DNA of 64,000 nt from Mesorhizobium sp. Lineage in GTDB: Bacteria; Pseudomonadota; Alphaproteobacteria; Rhizobiales; Rhizobiaceae. The stretch covers positions 62,001 through 126,000 of the forward strand of contig SAKE01000006.1 in assembly GCA_004017275.1 (NCBI GenBank), in the 5' to 3' direction. Made by a program: the position numbers and the translations under genes. Positions 45,547-55,700 of this stretch are shown here, in pieces. The stretch's first letter is position 1. Every line of letters begins with the position of its first letter. A model generated the notes under the pieces. That model made no database searches and was not told the origin of the DNA. It was given only the letters and a program-made list of their open reading frames with translations.

Positions 45547-46798
45547 GCCAGAACGCGGCCTTCGCCAGTTTTGTCTTGCATTCTTACTGGCTGCGCTTGC
45601 CTTCCTGGTCTTTTCCACCCCCGCCTCCGCCGCCAAGATCGACGATCAGTTCCGTACCTGGCTACAGAATGACCTATGGCCGCAAGCCAAGGCGAAAGGC
45701 ATTTCCAAAAACACCTTCGATGCCGCCTTCGACGGCATCAAGCCCAATCTGAAGCTGCCCGACCTGGTCAAGCCGGGCGAGAAGGCGACCACGCCGCAGA
45801 AGCAGCATCAGGCCGAATTCGGCTCGCCCGGCGCCTATTTCGCCGAGAAGACGGTTCGCGCGGTGACGGCAGGCGGACGTGCGCGTGAAGCCACCAATGC
45901 CAGGACACTTGCAGCCATCGAAAAGCGCTATGGCGTGCCGGGTGAAGTGCTGCTGGCGATCTGGGGCCGCGAGACTGGCTTCGGCGCGGCCAAGATGCCC
46001 TACGACGCCTTCGAGGTGCTGGGCACCAAGGCGTTCATGTCGACCAAGAAGGATTTCTTTCGCACCGAGCTTTTGGCCGCACTGGAAATCGTCGAGCGTG
46101 GGCTGGCCCCCGTCGGCGCGATGAAGTCGTCATGGGCCGGTGCGCTCGGCCAGCCGCAATTCATGCCGACCTCGTTCCTGAAACATGCCGTGGATTTCGA
46201 CGGCGACGGCCGCGTCGACATCTGGAACTCGACGCCGGACGTGTTGGCCTCGATCGCCAACTATCTCGTCCATTATGGCTGGGTGAGGGGCCGTGGCTGG
46301 GGTTTCGAGGTGACGGTGCCGGAAAGCGTTTCCTGTTCGCTGGAAGGCCCGGACCAGGGCAAGAAAATCTCCGAATGGGCGGCAATGGGCATTAGCCGTG
46401 TTGGCGGCAAACCGTTTCCGGCGAGTGAGCTGAAGGCCGAAGGCTTCCTGCTGATGCCGGCTGGGCGCAGCGGCCCGGCCTTTGTCGCCACACCCAATTT
46501 TTATGTGCTGAAACAATACAACACCAGCGACCTCTACGCGCTGTTCATCGGCCATGGCGCCGATCGCATCGCCCATGGCGACGCCAATTTTGCCGGAGGT
46601 TGGGGCGCGGTCGGCGGGCTGCACCGTTCGGACATCGCCGCCCTGCAGCGGGCGCTGGAAGCCAAGGGTTACGATGTCGGCAGCGCCGACGGCCTGCCCG
46701 GCTTCAAGACCCGCCGCTCGATCGGCACATGGCAAGCCAAGAATGGCCGCGCCGCCACTTGCTTTCCTGACGCCGGCCTGGTCGCAACGTTGAAATAG
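45521..46798 (+). CDS. Lytic murein transglycosylase (MltB-like) with peptidoglycan-binding domain
   Basis: 425 residues if started at ATG 45521, which lies inside repeat R5; an open frame extends back to 45320. No ATG, GTG or TTG occurs between 45521 and the signal peptide (FCLAFLLAALAFLVF, cleavage near ASAA), so the repeat seems to supply the start. The SLT_2 domain has the catalytic Glu151 in AIWGRETGFGAAK, then WAGALGQPQFMPTSF and DFDGDGRVDIWNS. A C-terminal peptidoglycan-binding domain (IAALQRALEAKGYDVG) covers about 365-425. It cleaves glycan strands to 1,6-anhydro products in the periplasm. True start uncertain. Confidence 0.88.
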   Translation: MAGRPEGGAPERGLRQFCLAFLLAALAFLVFSTPASAAKIDDQFRTWLQNDLWPQAKAKGISKNTFDAAFDGIKPNLKLPDLVKPGEKATTPQKQHQAEFGSPGAYFAEKTVRAVTAGGRAREATNARTLAAIEKRYGVPGEVLLAIWGRETGFGAAKMPYDAFEVLGTKAFMSTKKDFFRTELLAALEIVERGLAPVGAMKSSWAGALGQPQFMPTSFLKHAVDFDGDGRVDIWNSTPDVLASIANYLVHYGWVRGRGWGFEVTVPESVSCSLEGPDQGKKISEWAAMGISRVGGKPFPASELKAEGFLLMPAGRSGPAFVATPNFYVLKQYNTSDLYALFIGHGADRIAHGDANFAGGWGAVGGLHRSDIAALQRALEAKGYDVGSADGLPGFKTRRSIGTWQAKNGRAATCFPDAGLVATLK

Positions 46799-47061
46799 CT
46801 CCGAAATCAGCGGGTTTTTCACAACTGGCAGCCTCGATTGGTTGGCCTGCGTCGACACCCCGACGGCCGGCCTTTCTGGCCCAATGAGCCGTCGTATAAA
46901 TGCTCGTTGCCCGCCACGAGACTGCCGGATATGGTGTTGACCAACTGGACAAAAACCGCAACGGTAAGAGATCAGGAGGGCCGTCTCCAGGCCCGAAAAG
47001 AATTCCGCAACCCTGAGCCGGGAACTCAGGTCAACAAACAACAAAACAGGGAACAGTCACC

Positions 47062-48705
47062 ATGATGATGGAAAATTTTGCTCTACGCTCCCGCATCTTG
47101 CTCGCGGGCGCAGCCATGTCCGCGCTGCTTCTGGCCGGCGCGCCAGCCGGTGCGGTCACGCCCGCCGACACGCTGGTCGAAGGTTTCGCCATCGACGACA
47201 TCATCACCATGGATCCGGGCGAGGCGTTCGAGCTGTCGACCGCCGAGGTCACCGGCAACACCTATGACCTGCTGGTCCGTCTCGACCTCAGCGACACCTC
47301 CAAGGTCAAGGGTGACCTTGCCGAAAGCTGGACCGTCTCCGACGACGGCCTGACCTACACCTTCAAGCTCAAGCCCGGTCTGAAATTCGCTTCCGGCAAT
47401 CCGATCACGGCGGCCGACGTCGCCTGGTCGTTCGAGCGCGCCGTCAAGCTGGACAAGAGCCCGGCCTTCATCATCGGCCAGTTCGGCATCAGCGGCGACA
47501 ACGTCACCGAAAAAGCCAAGGCGGTCGACGACGGCACTTTCCAGTTCACCGTCGACAAGGCCTACGCGCCGAGCTTCGTCCTGAACTGCCTGTCGGCAAC
47601 CGTCGCCTCGGTGGTCGATGCCAAGCTGGTCAAGGAACATGTCGCGGCGGTAACGCCAAGCGCCGACTACAAATGGGACAATGATTTCGGCAATGCCTGG
47701 CTGAAGACCGGCTATGCCGGCTCCGGCGTCTTCAAGCTGCGCGAATGGCGGGCCAATGAGGCTGTCGTTCTCGAGCGCAACGACAATTATTACGGCGAGA
47801 AGGCCAAGCTTGCCCGCGTCATCTATCGCAACATGAAGGAAAGCTCGGGCCAGCGCCTGGCGCTCGAAGCCGGCGATATCGACGTTGCCCGCAACCTCGA
47901 GCCGAACGACCTCGACGCCATCGCCAAGAACGCCGATCTGACCTCCACCAGCGCGCCCAAGGGCACCGTCTACTACATCAGCCTCAACCAGAAGAACGCC
48001 AACCTCGCCAAGCCGGAGGTCCGCCAGGCGTTCAAATATCTGGTCGACTATGATGCGTTGGGCTCGACCATCCTCAAGGGCATTGGCGAAATCCATCAGA
48101 CCTTCCTGCCCAAGGGCGTGCTCGGCGAATTGGATGAGAATCCGTTCAAGCTCGATGTTGCCAAGGCCAAGGAGTTGCTGGCCAAGGCCGGCCTGGCGGA
48201 CGGTTTCAGCGTAACCATGGACGTTCGTACCGGCCAGCCGACGACCGGCATGGCGGAATCGATCCAGCAGACGCTGGGACAGGCCGGCATCAAGCTCGAG
48301 ATCATCCCGGGCGACGGCAAGCAGACGCTGACCAAATACCGCGCCCGCAACCACGACATCTATATCGGCCAGTGGGGCCAGGATTATTTCGATCCGAACT
48401 CCAATGCCCAGACTTTTGCCTCGAACCCGGACAATTCGGATGCGGGCAAGTCCAAGACGCTGGCCTGGCGCAATGCCTGGGACATTCCGGACCTGACCAA
48501 GCAGACGGAAGCGGCGTTGCTCGAGAAGGACGCCGGCAAACGCGCCGATATGTACAAGGATCTCGAGAAGAAGATCCTCGACACCAGCCCCTTCGTCGTC
48601 ATCCACCAGCAGCTGGAAGTCGCCGGCCTGCGCAAGAACCTCAAGGGCTTTGCGCTCGGCCCGAGCTTCGACAGCAACTTCGTCGGGCCGATGTCGAAGG
48701 AATAG
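47062..48705 (+). CDS. Peptide-type ABC transporter substrate-binding protein (third system)
   Basis: 547 residues, ATG 47062 after AGGGAA. A Sec-type signal (SRILLAGAAMSALLLAGAPA) ends near AGAV. Family-5 binding-protein motifs follow: LAESWTVSDDGLTYTFKLKP, FASGNPITAADVAWSFERA and YAGSGVFKLREW. It opens a five-gene rightward operon with two permeases and two ATPases. Ligand unknown. It is not closely similar to the binding protein at 7273-8802, so the two systems probably carry different cargo. Confidence 0.94.
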   Translation: MMMENFALRSRILLAGAAMSALLLAGAPAGAVTPADTLVEGFAIDDIITMDPGEAFELSTAEVTGNTYDLLVRLDLSDTSKVKGDLAESWTVSDDGLTYTFKLKPGLKFASGNPITAADVAWSFERAVKLDKSPAFIIGQFGISGDNVTEKAKAVDDGTFQFTVDKAYAPSFVLNCLSATVASVVDAKLVKEHVAAVTPSADYKWDNDFGNAWLKTGYAGSGVFKLREWRANEAVVLERNDNYYGEKAKLARVIYRNMKESSGQRLALEAGDIDVARNLEPNDLDAIAKNADLTSTSAPKGTVYYISLNQKNANLAKPEVRQAFKYLVDYDALGSTILKGIGEIHQTFLPKGVLGELDENPFKLDVAKAKELLAKAGLADGFSVTMDVRTGQPTTGMAESIQQTLGQAGIKLEIIPGDGKQTLTKYRARNHDIYIGQWGQDYFDPNSNAQTFASNPDNSDAGKSKTLAWRNAWDIPDLTKQTEAALLEKDAGKRADMYKDLEKKILDTSPFVVIHQQLEVAGLRKNLKGFALGPSFDSNFVGPMSKE

Positions 48706-48723
48706 TGCTCGCGGACACGCCGC

Positions 48724-49791
48724 ATGAGCATGGTTGAAAAAGAAGTGGCGGCGGGGCGCGGCAGCGCCCGTGCCGTCGCCATTGCATCGTCGCTTGGCCG
48801 ATTCCTGGTCATCGCGATCACGACCTATCTTGGTCTGCTCGCGGTCACCTTCTTCATCGGCCGTGTCATCCCGATCGACCCGGTGCTGGCGGTGCTCGGC
48901 GACCGGGCGCCGGCCAATGTTGTCGAGCGCACGCGTCGCGAAATGGGACTCGATCTGCCCTTGATCGAGCAGTTTTACATCTACGTGAAGAATGCGCTGA
49001 ACGGCAATTTCGGCATATCGGTACTGACCACCAATCCGGTCATGACCGACATTCGCCGCGCCCTGCCGGCCACCACGGAACTGGCGACGCTGGGAACCCT
49101 GATCGGCGCGCTGTTTGGCGTGCCGCTTGGCGTGCTGGCCGCGGTCAAGCGCGGCAGTCTCATCGACCAGATCGTGCGCGTCATCGGCCTGATCGGCTAT
49201 TCCGTGCCGATTTTCTGGCTGGGACTGCTGGCACTGGTGCTGTTCTACGCCAAGCTGCAATGGGTCGCCTTCCCGGCGCGGCTCGACGTCGTCTACGAAT
49301 ACACCTTCACGCCGATCACCGGCTTCTACCTCCTCGACTCTGCGATGCAGGGGCAATGGGACGTCTTTTACGATGCCTTCCGCCACATCGTCCTGCCGGC
49401 TTCGCTGCTCGGCTATTTCTCGCTTGCCTATATCAGCCGCATGACGCGCTCGTTCATGCTCAACGAGCTGACGCAGGAATACATCGTCGCGGCGCGTGCC
49501 AAGGGCCTGTCGGAAACCCGCATCATCTGGGGCCATGCACTGCGCAACGCGGCGGTGCCGATGGTGACGGTGATCGCGCTTTCCTATGCCGGGCTGCTGG
49601 AAGGCTCCGTGCTCACCGAGACCGTATTTTCGTGGCCGGGCATCGGCCTCTACATCACCAACTCGCTGCAAAACGCCGATATGAACGCCGTGCTCGGCGG
49701 CACCATCGTCATCGGCTCGGTCTTCATCGCCATCAACCTTCTCTCCGACCTGCTCTATCGCGTGCTCGATCCGAGGACGAAGGTTCAATGA
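48724..49791 (+). CDS. Peptide-type ABC transporter permease (DppB-like, third system)
   Basis: 355 residues, 18 bp after the binding-protein gene. FLVIAITTYLGLLAVTFFIG and GRVIPIDPVLAVLG open a DppB-type permease. Six spans are visible with cytoplasmic loop [20 protein letters not shown] and the ending LLYRVLDPRTKVQ. A 196-bp gap with a long palindrome separates it from the partner permease. Confidence 0.94.
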   Translation: MSMVEKEVAAGRGSARAVAIASSLGRFLVIAITTYLGLLAVTFFIGRVIPIDPVLAVLGDRAPANVVERTRREMGLDLPLIEQFYIYVKNALNGNFGISVLTTNPVMTDIRRALPATTELATLGTLIGALFGVPLGVLAAVKRGSLIDQIVRVIGLIGYSVPIFWLGLLALVLFYAKLQWVAFPARLDVVYEYTFTPITGFYLLDSAMQGQWDVFYDAFRHIVLPASLLGYFSLAYISRMTRSFMLNELTQEYIVAARAKGLSETRIIWGHALRNAAVPMVTVIALSYAGLLEGSVLTETVFSWPGIGLYITNSLQNADMNAVLGGTIVIGSVFIAINLLSDLLYRVLDPRTKVQ

Positions 49792-49829
49792 GCAGAGGTA
49801 TCCCACTTTCGGGCTCAGTTGCGGCCAAC

Positions 49830-49963
49830 CACCCCCACTCCGGCCCTTCGGGCCACCTCTCCCCCTGCCCGGGGGAGAGGAAAACCCGGTCGCGCGCTTG
49901 GCGCCTTTCCTCTCCCCCGTCGAACGGGGGAGAGGTGGTCTGCGAAGCAGACCGGAGTGGGGA
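49830..49963. repeat. Long imperfect inverted repeat (R6)
   Basis: Outer arms ACCCCCACTCCGG (from 49831) and CCGGAGTGGGGAT (to 49963) enclose CACCTCTCCCCC...GGGGGAGAGGTG stems. Interior sequences resemble R2 more than R3. It lies between the two permease genes of the third peptide importer. Reading frames crossing it from either gene are spurious; the next real start is ATG 49988. Confidence 0.83.
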
Positions 49964-49987
49964 TCGACAGCTTCAAGAGGCATCGTC

Positions 49988-50914
49988 ATGACCGCCTCCG
50001 ACGCCCGCCCTCTCTCCCGTCGCGACTGGCTGCTCAGCGAGCGCCCGGCGTCGCGCACTCAGGCAAGGCTCGGCCGAGCCTATGTGGCGTGGCGGCGCTT
50101 TTCCGCCAACCGGCTGGCGTTTCTTGGCCTGCTCATCATCATTGCCCTGCTGGTCGTTGCCGCGCTTGCCGGCGTGCTGGCTCCCTATTCGCCGACATTC
50201 GGCGACCTGAAGAACGCGCGTTTGCTGGCCCCCAGCGCCGAGCATTGGTTCGGTACCGACGATCTCGGCCGCGATATCCTTTCACGCATCCTCTACGGCT
50301 CGCGCTGGACGCTTTATGTCGTCATCCTGGTCGCCATCATCGCCGCACCCATAGGCCTTCTGGTCGGCACCGTCGCCGGCTATGCCGGCGGCTGGACGGA
50401 CGCCATCCTGATGCGCATCACCGACATCTTTCTCGCCTTCCCCAAGCTGATCCTGGCGCTGGCCTTTGTCGCCGCCCTAGGTCCCGGCATCGAGAATGCG
50501 GTGCTCGCCATCGCTATCACCTCATGGCCGCCTTACGCCCGCATCGCGCGCGCCGAGACGCTGACGGTGCGCAATTCCGATTACATCAAGGCGGTGCAAT
50601 TGATGGGCGCCTCGCCCTTTCGCATCGTCCTGCGCCACATCATGCCGCTCTGCATTTCGTCGCTGATCATCAGGGTGACGCTCGACATGGCCGGCATCAT
50701 CCTGACCGCTGCCGGGCTCGGTTTCCTTGGCCTTGGCGCGCAGCCGCCGCTGCCCGAATGGGGCACGATGATCGCGTCCGGCCGCCGCTTCGTGCTCGAC
50801 CAATGGTGGGTGGCGGGTGCGCCTGGCTTTGCCATCCTCATAGTCAGCCTTGGCTTCAACCTGCTCGGCGATGGCCTGCGCGACGCGCTCGATCCGCGGA
50901 GCGGTGACCAATGA
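49988..50914 (+). CDS. Peptide-type ABC transporter permease (DppC-like, third system)
   Basis: 308 residues from ATG 49988, the first ATG after the repeat. FLGLLIIIALLVVAALAGVL is the first span, followed by the loop FGTDDLGRDILSRILYGSRW and five more spans. The cytoplasmic loop is VQLMGASPFRIVLRHIMP and the C-terminus LGDGLRDALDPRSGDQ. It partners the DppB-like permease. The upstream in-frame extension is made of repeat sequence and is rejected. Confidence 0.93.
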   Translation: MTASDARPLSRRDWLLSERPASRTQARLGRAYVAWRRFSANRLAFLGLLIIIALLVVAALAGVLAPYSPTFGDLKNARLLAPSAEHWFGTDDLGRDILSRILYGSRWTLYVVILVAIIAAPIGLLVGTVAGYAGGWTDAILMRITDIFLAFPKLILALAFVAALGPGIENAVLAIAITSWPPYARIARAETLTVRNSDYIKAVQLMGASPFRIVLRHIMPLCISSLIIRVTLDMAGIILTAAGLGFLGLGAQPPLPEWGTMIASGRRFVLDQWWVAGAPGFAILIVSLGFNLLGDGLRDALDPRSGDQ

Positions 50915-50924
50915 GCGGCGACCA

Positions 50925-51770
50925 ATGAACAGAAAGACAGAGACGCTTCTCGATGTCGACGATCTGCGCGTCACCTTCCCGACCCGCACAGGGCTGATCG
51001 AGGCGGTGCGCGGCGTCTCCTTTTCGCTCGGCCGCGAACGGCTCGGCATCGTTGGCGAATCCGGCTCGGGCAAATCGCAGACCGGCCGCGCCATCATGGG
51101 GCTAACGCCGCCGCAGGCGCGGATATCGGCCAACAGGCTTGCCTTCGACGGCATCGACCTGCTCAGCGTCTCGCCACGCGAGCGCCGGGCGCTGCGCGGA
51201 AATCGGATCGCCATGATCCTGCAGGATCCGAAATATTCGCTCGATCCGGTGATGAGCATCGGCCGCCAGATCGTCGAGACGCTGCGCACGCATGAGAAAG
51301 TCGGCAAGGCCGAAGCGCGCGACCGCGCACTGGCCATGCTGGAGGCGGTGCAGATCCGTGACCCGGCCCGCGTCTTCGACCTGCATCCGCATGAGGTGTC
51401 CGGCGGCATGGGCCAGCGCGCCATGATCGCCATGATGCTGATCGCCGGGCCGGAAATGATGATTGCCGACGAGCCAACCTCGGCGCTCGATGTCACCGTG
51501 CAGCTCGATGTGCTCGGCATTCTAGACCGGCTGGTCAGCGAGCGCGGCATGGGGCTGATCTTCATCTCGCACGATTTGCGGCTGGTCTCGTCCTTCTGCG
51601 ACCGCGTCATCGTCATGTATGCAGGCAAGGTGGTCGAGCAGCTCAAGGCCTCGGAACTCGGCCAGGCCCAGCACCCCTACACGCGCGGCTTGCTGAACTG
51701 CATGCCCAAGATCGGCGCCGACCGCCACCCGCTGCCGGTGCTCGACCGCAAGCCGGAGTGGGCGGCATGA
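50925..51770 (+). CDS. Peptide-type ABC transporter ATP-binding protein (DppD-like, third system)
   Basis: 281 residues from ATG 50925, 10 bp after the permease stop. Walker [16 protein letters not shown]-loop MILQDPKYSLDPVMS, signature VSGGMGQRAMIA and Walker [11 protein letters not shown] are present, with switch ISHDLRLVSS. The signature reads SGGMGQR where SGGMRQR or SGGQRQR is usual. The C-terminal tail is shorter than in most DppD proteins. It overlaps the next ATPase by 4 bp (ATGA). Confidence 0.93.
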   Translation: MNRKTETLLDVDDLRVTFPTRTGLIEAVRGVSFSLGRERLGIVGESGSGKSQTGRAIMGLTPPQARISANRLAFDGIDLLSVSPRERRALRGNRIAMILQDPKYSLDPVMSIGRQIVETLRTHEKVGKAEARDRALAMLEAVQIRDPARVFDLHPHEVSGGMGQRAMIAMMLIAGPEMMIADEPTSALDVTVQLDVLGILDRLVSERGMGLIFISHDLRLVSSFCDRVIVMYAGKVVEQLKASELGQAQHPYTRGLLNCMPKIGADRHPLPVLDRKPEWAA

Positions 51771-52513
51771 CAGCAGCGATTGCCGTCGACAGGCTGGAGG
51801 TCATCTTCGACCGTTTTCGCGCGCTGAAGGGCGTCAGCCTCGACGTGCAGCCGGGCGAGTCCTTTGGCCTGGTCGGCGAATCCGGCTCCGGCAAATCGAC
51901 GCTGCTCAGGGCGATCGCCGGCCTTGCGCCGGTCGCTTCGGGCAGCATCGCCGTCAACGGCAAGACGCTCGGGCCACGCCGCGACAAGGCCTTCTACCGC
52001 GAAGTGCAGATGGTCTTCCAGGACCCGTACGGCTCGCTGCACCCGCGCCAGACCGTCGACCGTCTGCTGCAGGAGCCGCTTGCCATCCATGGCTTTGTCG
52101 ACGGTGAAAAGCGCATCCAGCGGGCGCTGGACGAGGTCGGTCTGGGAAACGGTTTTCGGTTCCGCTATTCGCACCAATTATCGGGCGGCCAGCGCCAGCG
52201 CGTGGCGATCGCGCGTGCGCTCATCCTCGAACCGTCGATCCTGCTGCTCGACGAACCGACCTCGGCGCTCGATGCCTCGGTGCAGGCGGAAGTGCTCAAC
52301 CTGCTGGAAGAGGTCCGCAAGCGGCGCAAGCTGACCTTCCTGATGGTCAGCCACGACCTCGCCATCATCACCCATATGTGCGAGCGGCTGATGGTGATGC
52401 AAGGCGGTGAGGCCGTGGAGAATCTGACGGCGGCCGATCTCGTCGAGCGTCGCGTGACGAAGGATTATACGCGCAATCTGCTCAGGGCCAGCGACGGGTT
52501 TGTGAGGGCGTAG
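51767..52513 (+). CDS. Peptide-type ABC transporter ATP-binding protein (DppF-like, third system)
   Basis: 248 residues from ATG 51767, overlapping the previous stop. Walker [16 protein letters not shown]-loop VFQDPYGSLHPRQ, signature [12 protein letters not shown], Walker [11 protein letters not shown] and switch VSHDLAIITH are all intact. It is short for a DppF-type protein because the C-terminal oligopeptide extension is minimal (TKDYTRNLLRASDGF). Last gene of the operon; a long palindrome starts just downstream. Confidence 0.93.
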   Translation: MTAAIAVDRLEVIFDRFRALKGVSLDVQPGESFGLVGESGSGKSTLLRAIAGLAPVASGSIAVNGKTLGPRRDKAFYREVQMVFQDPYGSLHPRQTVDRLLQEPLAIHGFVDGEKRIQRALDEVGLGNGFRFRYSHQLSGGQRQRVAIARALILEPSILLLDEPTSALDASVQAEVLNLLEEVRKRRKLTFLMVSHDLAIITHMCERLMVMQGGEAVENLTAADLVERRVTKDYTRNLLRASDGFVRA

Positions 52514-52527
52514 CTGAATCTCTAGGT

Positions 52528-52708
52528 CGAGTTCTGTGGCGCCCCCCTCTGGCCTGCCGGCCATCTCCCCCTCAAGGGGGGAGATTACTCGCTCAACCGC
52601 TTTCGCCAATTGCAAACAGCGCAAGGTTGGCGAGGTGACCGAAACTGCCAATCTCCCCCCTTGAGGGGGAGATGCCCGGCAGGGCAGAGGGGGGCGCGAC
52701 AGAACGCG
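52528..52708. repeat. Long imperfect inverted repeat (R7) between convergent operons
   Basis: Arms TCGAGTTCTGTGGCGCCCCC (52527-52546) and the complementary GGGGGCGCGACAGAACGCGA pair over about 20 bp, with the CTCCCCCTCAAGGGGGGAG hairpin inside each half. Same family as R3 and R5, but with longer arms. It fills the gap between the third peptide importer and the RND pump, which converge here, so it may act on the 3' ends of both transcripts. Confidence 0.87.
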
Positions 52709-52716
52709 ACTTTGCC

Positions 52717-55700
52717 TCAGGCCGCCCCACCTTCCGGCACCGTTTCCCCGTGTGTGTCTTCGCCTTCCTGCCTCTCCTTCAGCTCCTTGATCCTGAACCA
52801 CGTCACATAAAGCGCCGGCAGGAACAGCAGCGTGATCGCCGTGCCGGCGATGATGCCGCCCATCATCGCATAGGCCATCGGCCCCCAAAACACCTCACGC
52901 GCGATTGGGATCAGCGCCAGGCTGGCGGCGGCCGCCGTCAGGGCGATCGGCCGCATCCGGTGTTCCGTCGCCTCGATGACGGCCGCCCAGCGGTCCTTGC
53001 CTTCGCTGACAAGGTCCTCGATCTGCACGATCAGGATGACCGAGTTGCGGATCAGAATACCGATCAGCGCCAGCACGCCGAGAATGGCGACGAAGCCGAG
53101 CGGCGCGCCGCTCGGCACCAGGGCCGCCACCACGCCGATAAGGCCGAGGGGTGCCACGGCCACGACCAGGAACAGGCGCTGGAAGCTCTGCAACTGCACC
53201 ATCAGGATCGTTGCCATGACGAACAGCATCAACGGCACCACCGCCGCAATCGGTCCTTGGCTTTTGCCGCTCTCCTCGACCGAGCCGGCGGTCTCGATTG
53301 AATAGCCCGGCGGCAGCTTGGCGATGAAGGCATCGACCGATGGCTTCAGTTCGTTGACAACGGTGGCCGGCAGCACGTCGCCAACCAGTCCGGCGCGAAC
53401 GGTGATGGTTGGAATGCGGTCGCGTCGCCACACCGTTGGCTGCTCCAGATCGTAGCGGAAGTTGGCGACTGCCGCGAGCGGGATCGCCTCGCCGGTGCTG
53501 GTCGGCAGTTGCATGTTCTGCAACGTCTCGATTGAGCCGCGTTCGGCCCCGCGTGAGCGTGCCACGACATTGATCAGGTAGGTGGCGTCGCGCACCTGCG
53601 TGATGGTGGCGCCGCCGACCGTGCTGTTGAGCGCGCTGGCAATGTCGGAAGAGGTGATGCCGAGCTGGCGTGCCTTGTCCTGCAGCACGTCGACCCTCAG
53701 CACGCGTTGCGGCTCATTCCAGTCGACGGTCGGCGCGGCAAGCCTGGAATTGGCCGAGATGACACCGGCGAATTGCTGCGCCAGCTCGCGTACCGTCTGG
53801 ATGTCGGGACCGCCGACGCGATACTGCACCGGGCGGCCAACCGGCGGTCCGAGTTCGAGCGGCTTGACGAAGGCGTCGGTGCCGACGAACTCCTCGCGCA
53901 GCAGCGTTTCCAGCGCCGGCTTCACCCGATTGCGGGCCTCGATGCTCTTGGTGACGATGACGGTCTGGCCGAAATAGGGGTTGGCCGGCTGCACGTCATA
54001 GGCGAGCACGAAGCGCACCGCGCCCTGGCCGATATAGGACGAGAAATGGTCGATGTCGGGATTGCCGACCAGCGCCCGCTGCTCGAAGCGCTCCATCTGG
54101 TCACGCGTCTCGGCGATCGAAGAGTTCTGCGGCAGGTTCCAGTCGACGATCAGCTCGGGCCGGTCCGATGGCGGGAAGAACTGCTGCTGCACCAGACCGA
54201 AGCCGGCGATTGAGGCGGCAAACAACAGCGCCGTGACGATGATGGTCAGCCAGTGATGGCGCACCGAGCCGACAAGCACGCGCCGGAACAGCGAGGTGAA
54301 GCGCCCCGGCTGGTCGTGGTGTTTCGTCTTCATCGTCGACGGCAGGATTGTGACGCCAAGCAATGGCGCGAACAGCACCGCCACGATCCATGACACCAGC
54401 AGCGACACGGCGATGACGACGAACAGCGTAAAGGTATATTCGCCGGCGGCGCTGTTGTTGAGGCCGATCGGGATGAAGCCGGCGACCGTCACCAGCGTGC
54501 CGGTCAGCATCGGGAAGGCGGTCGAGGTGTAGACATAGGTCGCCGCCTTGCGCAGATTGTCGCCGATCTCCAGCCGCGCCACCATCATCTCGACCGCGAT
54601 CATCGCGTCGTCGACCAGGAGGCCTAGCGCGATGATCAGCGCGCCCAGCGAAATGCGCTGCAGCGAAATGCCGAGATAGGCCATGACCGTGAAGGTGATA
54701 GCCAGCACCAGCGGGATCGACAACGCCACGACGAAGCCGGCGCGCATGCCGAGGCTGATGAAGGATACCGCGAGCACAATCGCCACCGCCTCGAACAGCG
54801 CGCGGGTAAAGCCCGAGACCGCCTCCTCGACGATAACCGGCTGGTCGGCGACCAGATGCACGCCGACGCCGACCGGCAGGTCGGCCAGCACTTTGTTCAT
54901 CTCCTGATGCAGGGCCTCGCCGAATTCGAGCAGATTGGCGTTGGGCTTCATGCCGATGGCGAGCCCGATCGCATCCTGGCCGTTGAAGCGGAACAGCGCC
55001 GTCGGCGGATCGACATAGCCGCGCGTGATCGTCGCCACGTCGCTCAGCCGGAAGAAGCGGTCGTTGACACGCAGATTGATGGCACGAAGGCTTTCCTCCG
55101 AGGTGAACTGGCCGCCGACGCGTACGCTGATCCGCTCCGGGCCGGACTGGATGACGCCGGACGGCGTGATCGCGTTCTGCGCTTGCAGGCTGGCGACAAT
55201 CGCCTGCTGGTTCAGGCCAAGGGCGGCGATCTGGCGGGTCGAGAATTCGAGGTAGATCGCCTCGTCCTGCGCGCCGACCAAATCGACCTTGCCGGCATTC
55301 GGCACGGTCAGGATTTTGGTGCGGACATCCTCGACATAGTCGCGCAACTGGCGCGGCGTCAGCCCGTCCGATGTGAAGGCGTAGATGTTGCCGTAGACGT
55401 CGCCGAAGCGATCGTTGAAGAACGGTCCCTGCACGCCTTGCGGGAACTGCGCCTTGATATCGTTGACCATGTTGCGCACCTGAATCCAGTTCGGCACGAC
55501 ATCGCGCGCCTTGGTGGTGTCCTTCAGGTTGACGAAGATCACGGTCTGGCCGGCGGTGGTGACCGACTTGGTGTAATCGAGGCTGTCGAGCTCCTCGAGC
55601 TTCTTCTCGATGCGGTCAGTGACCTGCTGCACCGTCTCCTTGACCGAGGCGCCCGGCCAATTGGCCTGGATGATCATCGTCTTGATGGTGAAGGCGGGGT

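Noticed and set aside
49792..49987. Possible small protein or N-terminal extension between two permeases
   Set aside because: The sequence is palindromic repeat R6. Frames through it have no conserved features and the downstream permease has a natural start at 49988.
47083..50058. Very long antisense open frame of about 990 codons opposite an ABC operon
   Set aside because: It is the complement of well-supported transporter genes with intact motifs. GC-rich DNA has few stops in such frames, and the translated product is low-complexity, rich in Asp/Arg/Val, and matches no family.
233..52708. CRISPR array
   Set aside because: The repeats are single palindromes scattered between genes. There are no regularly spaced short repeats with spacers and no cas genes.
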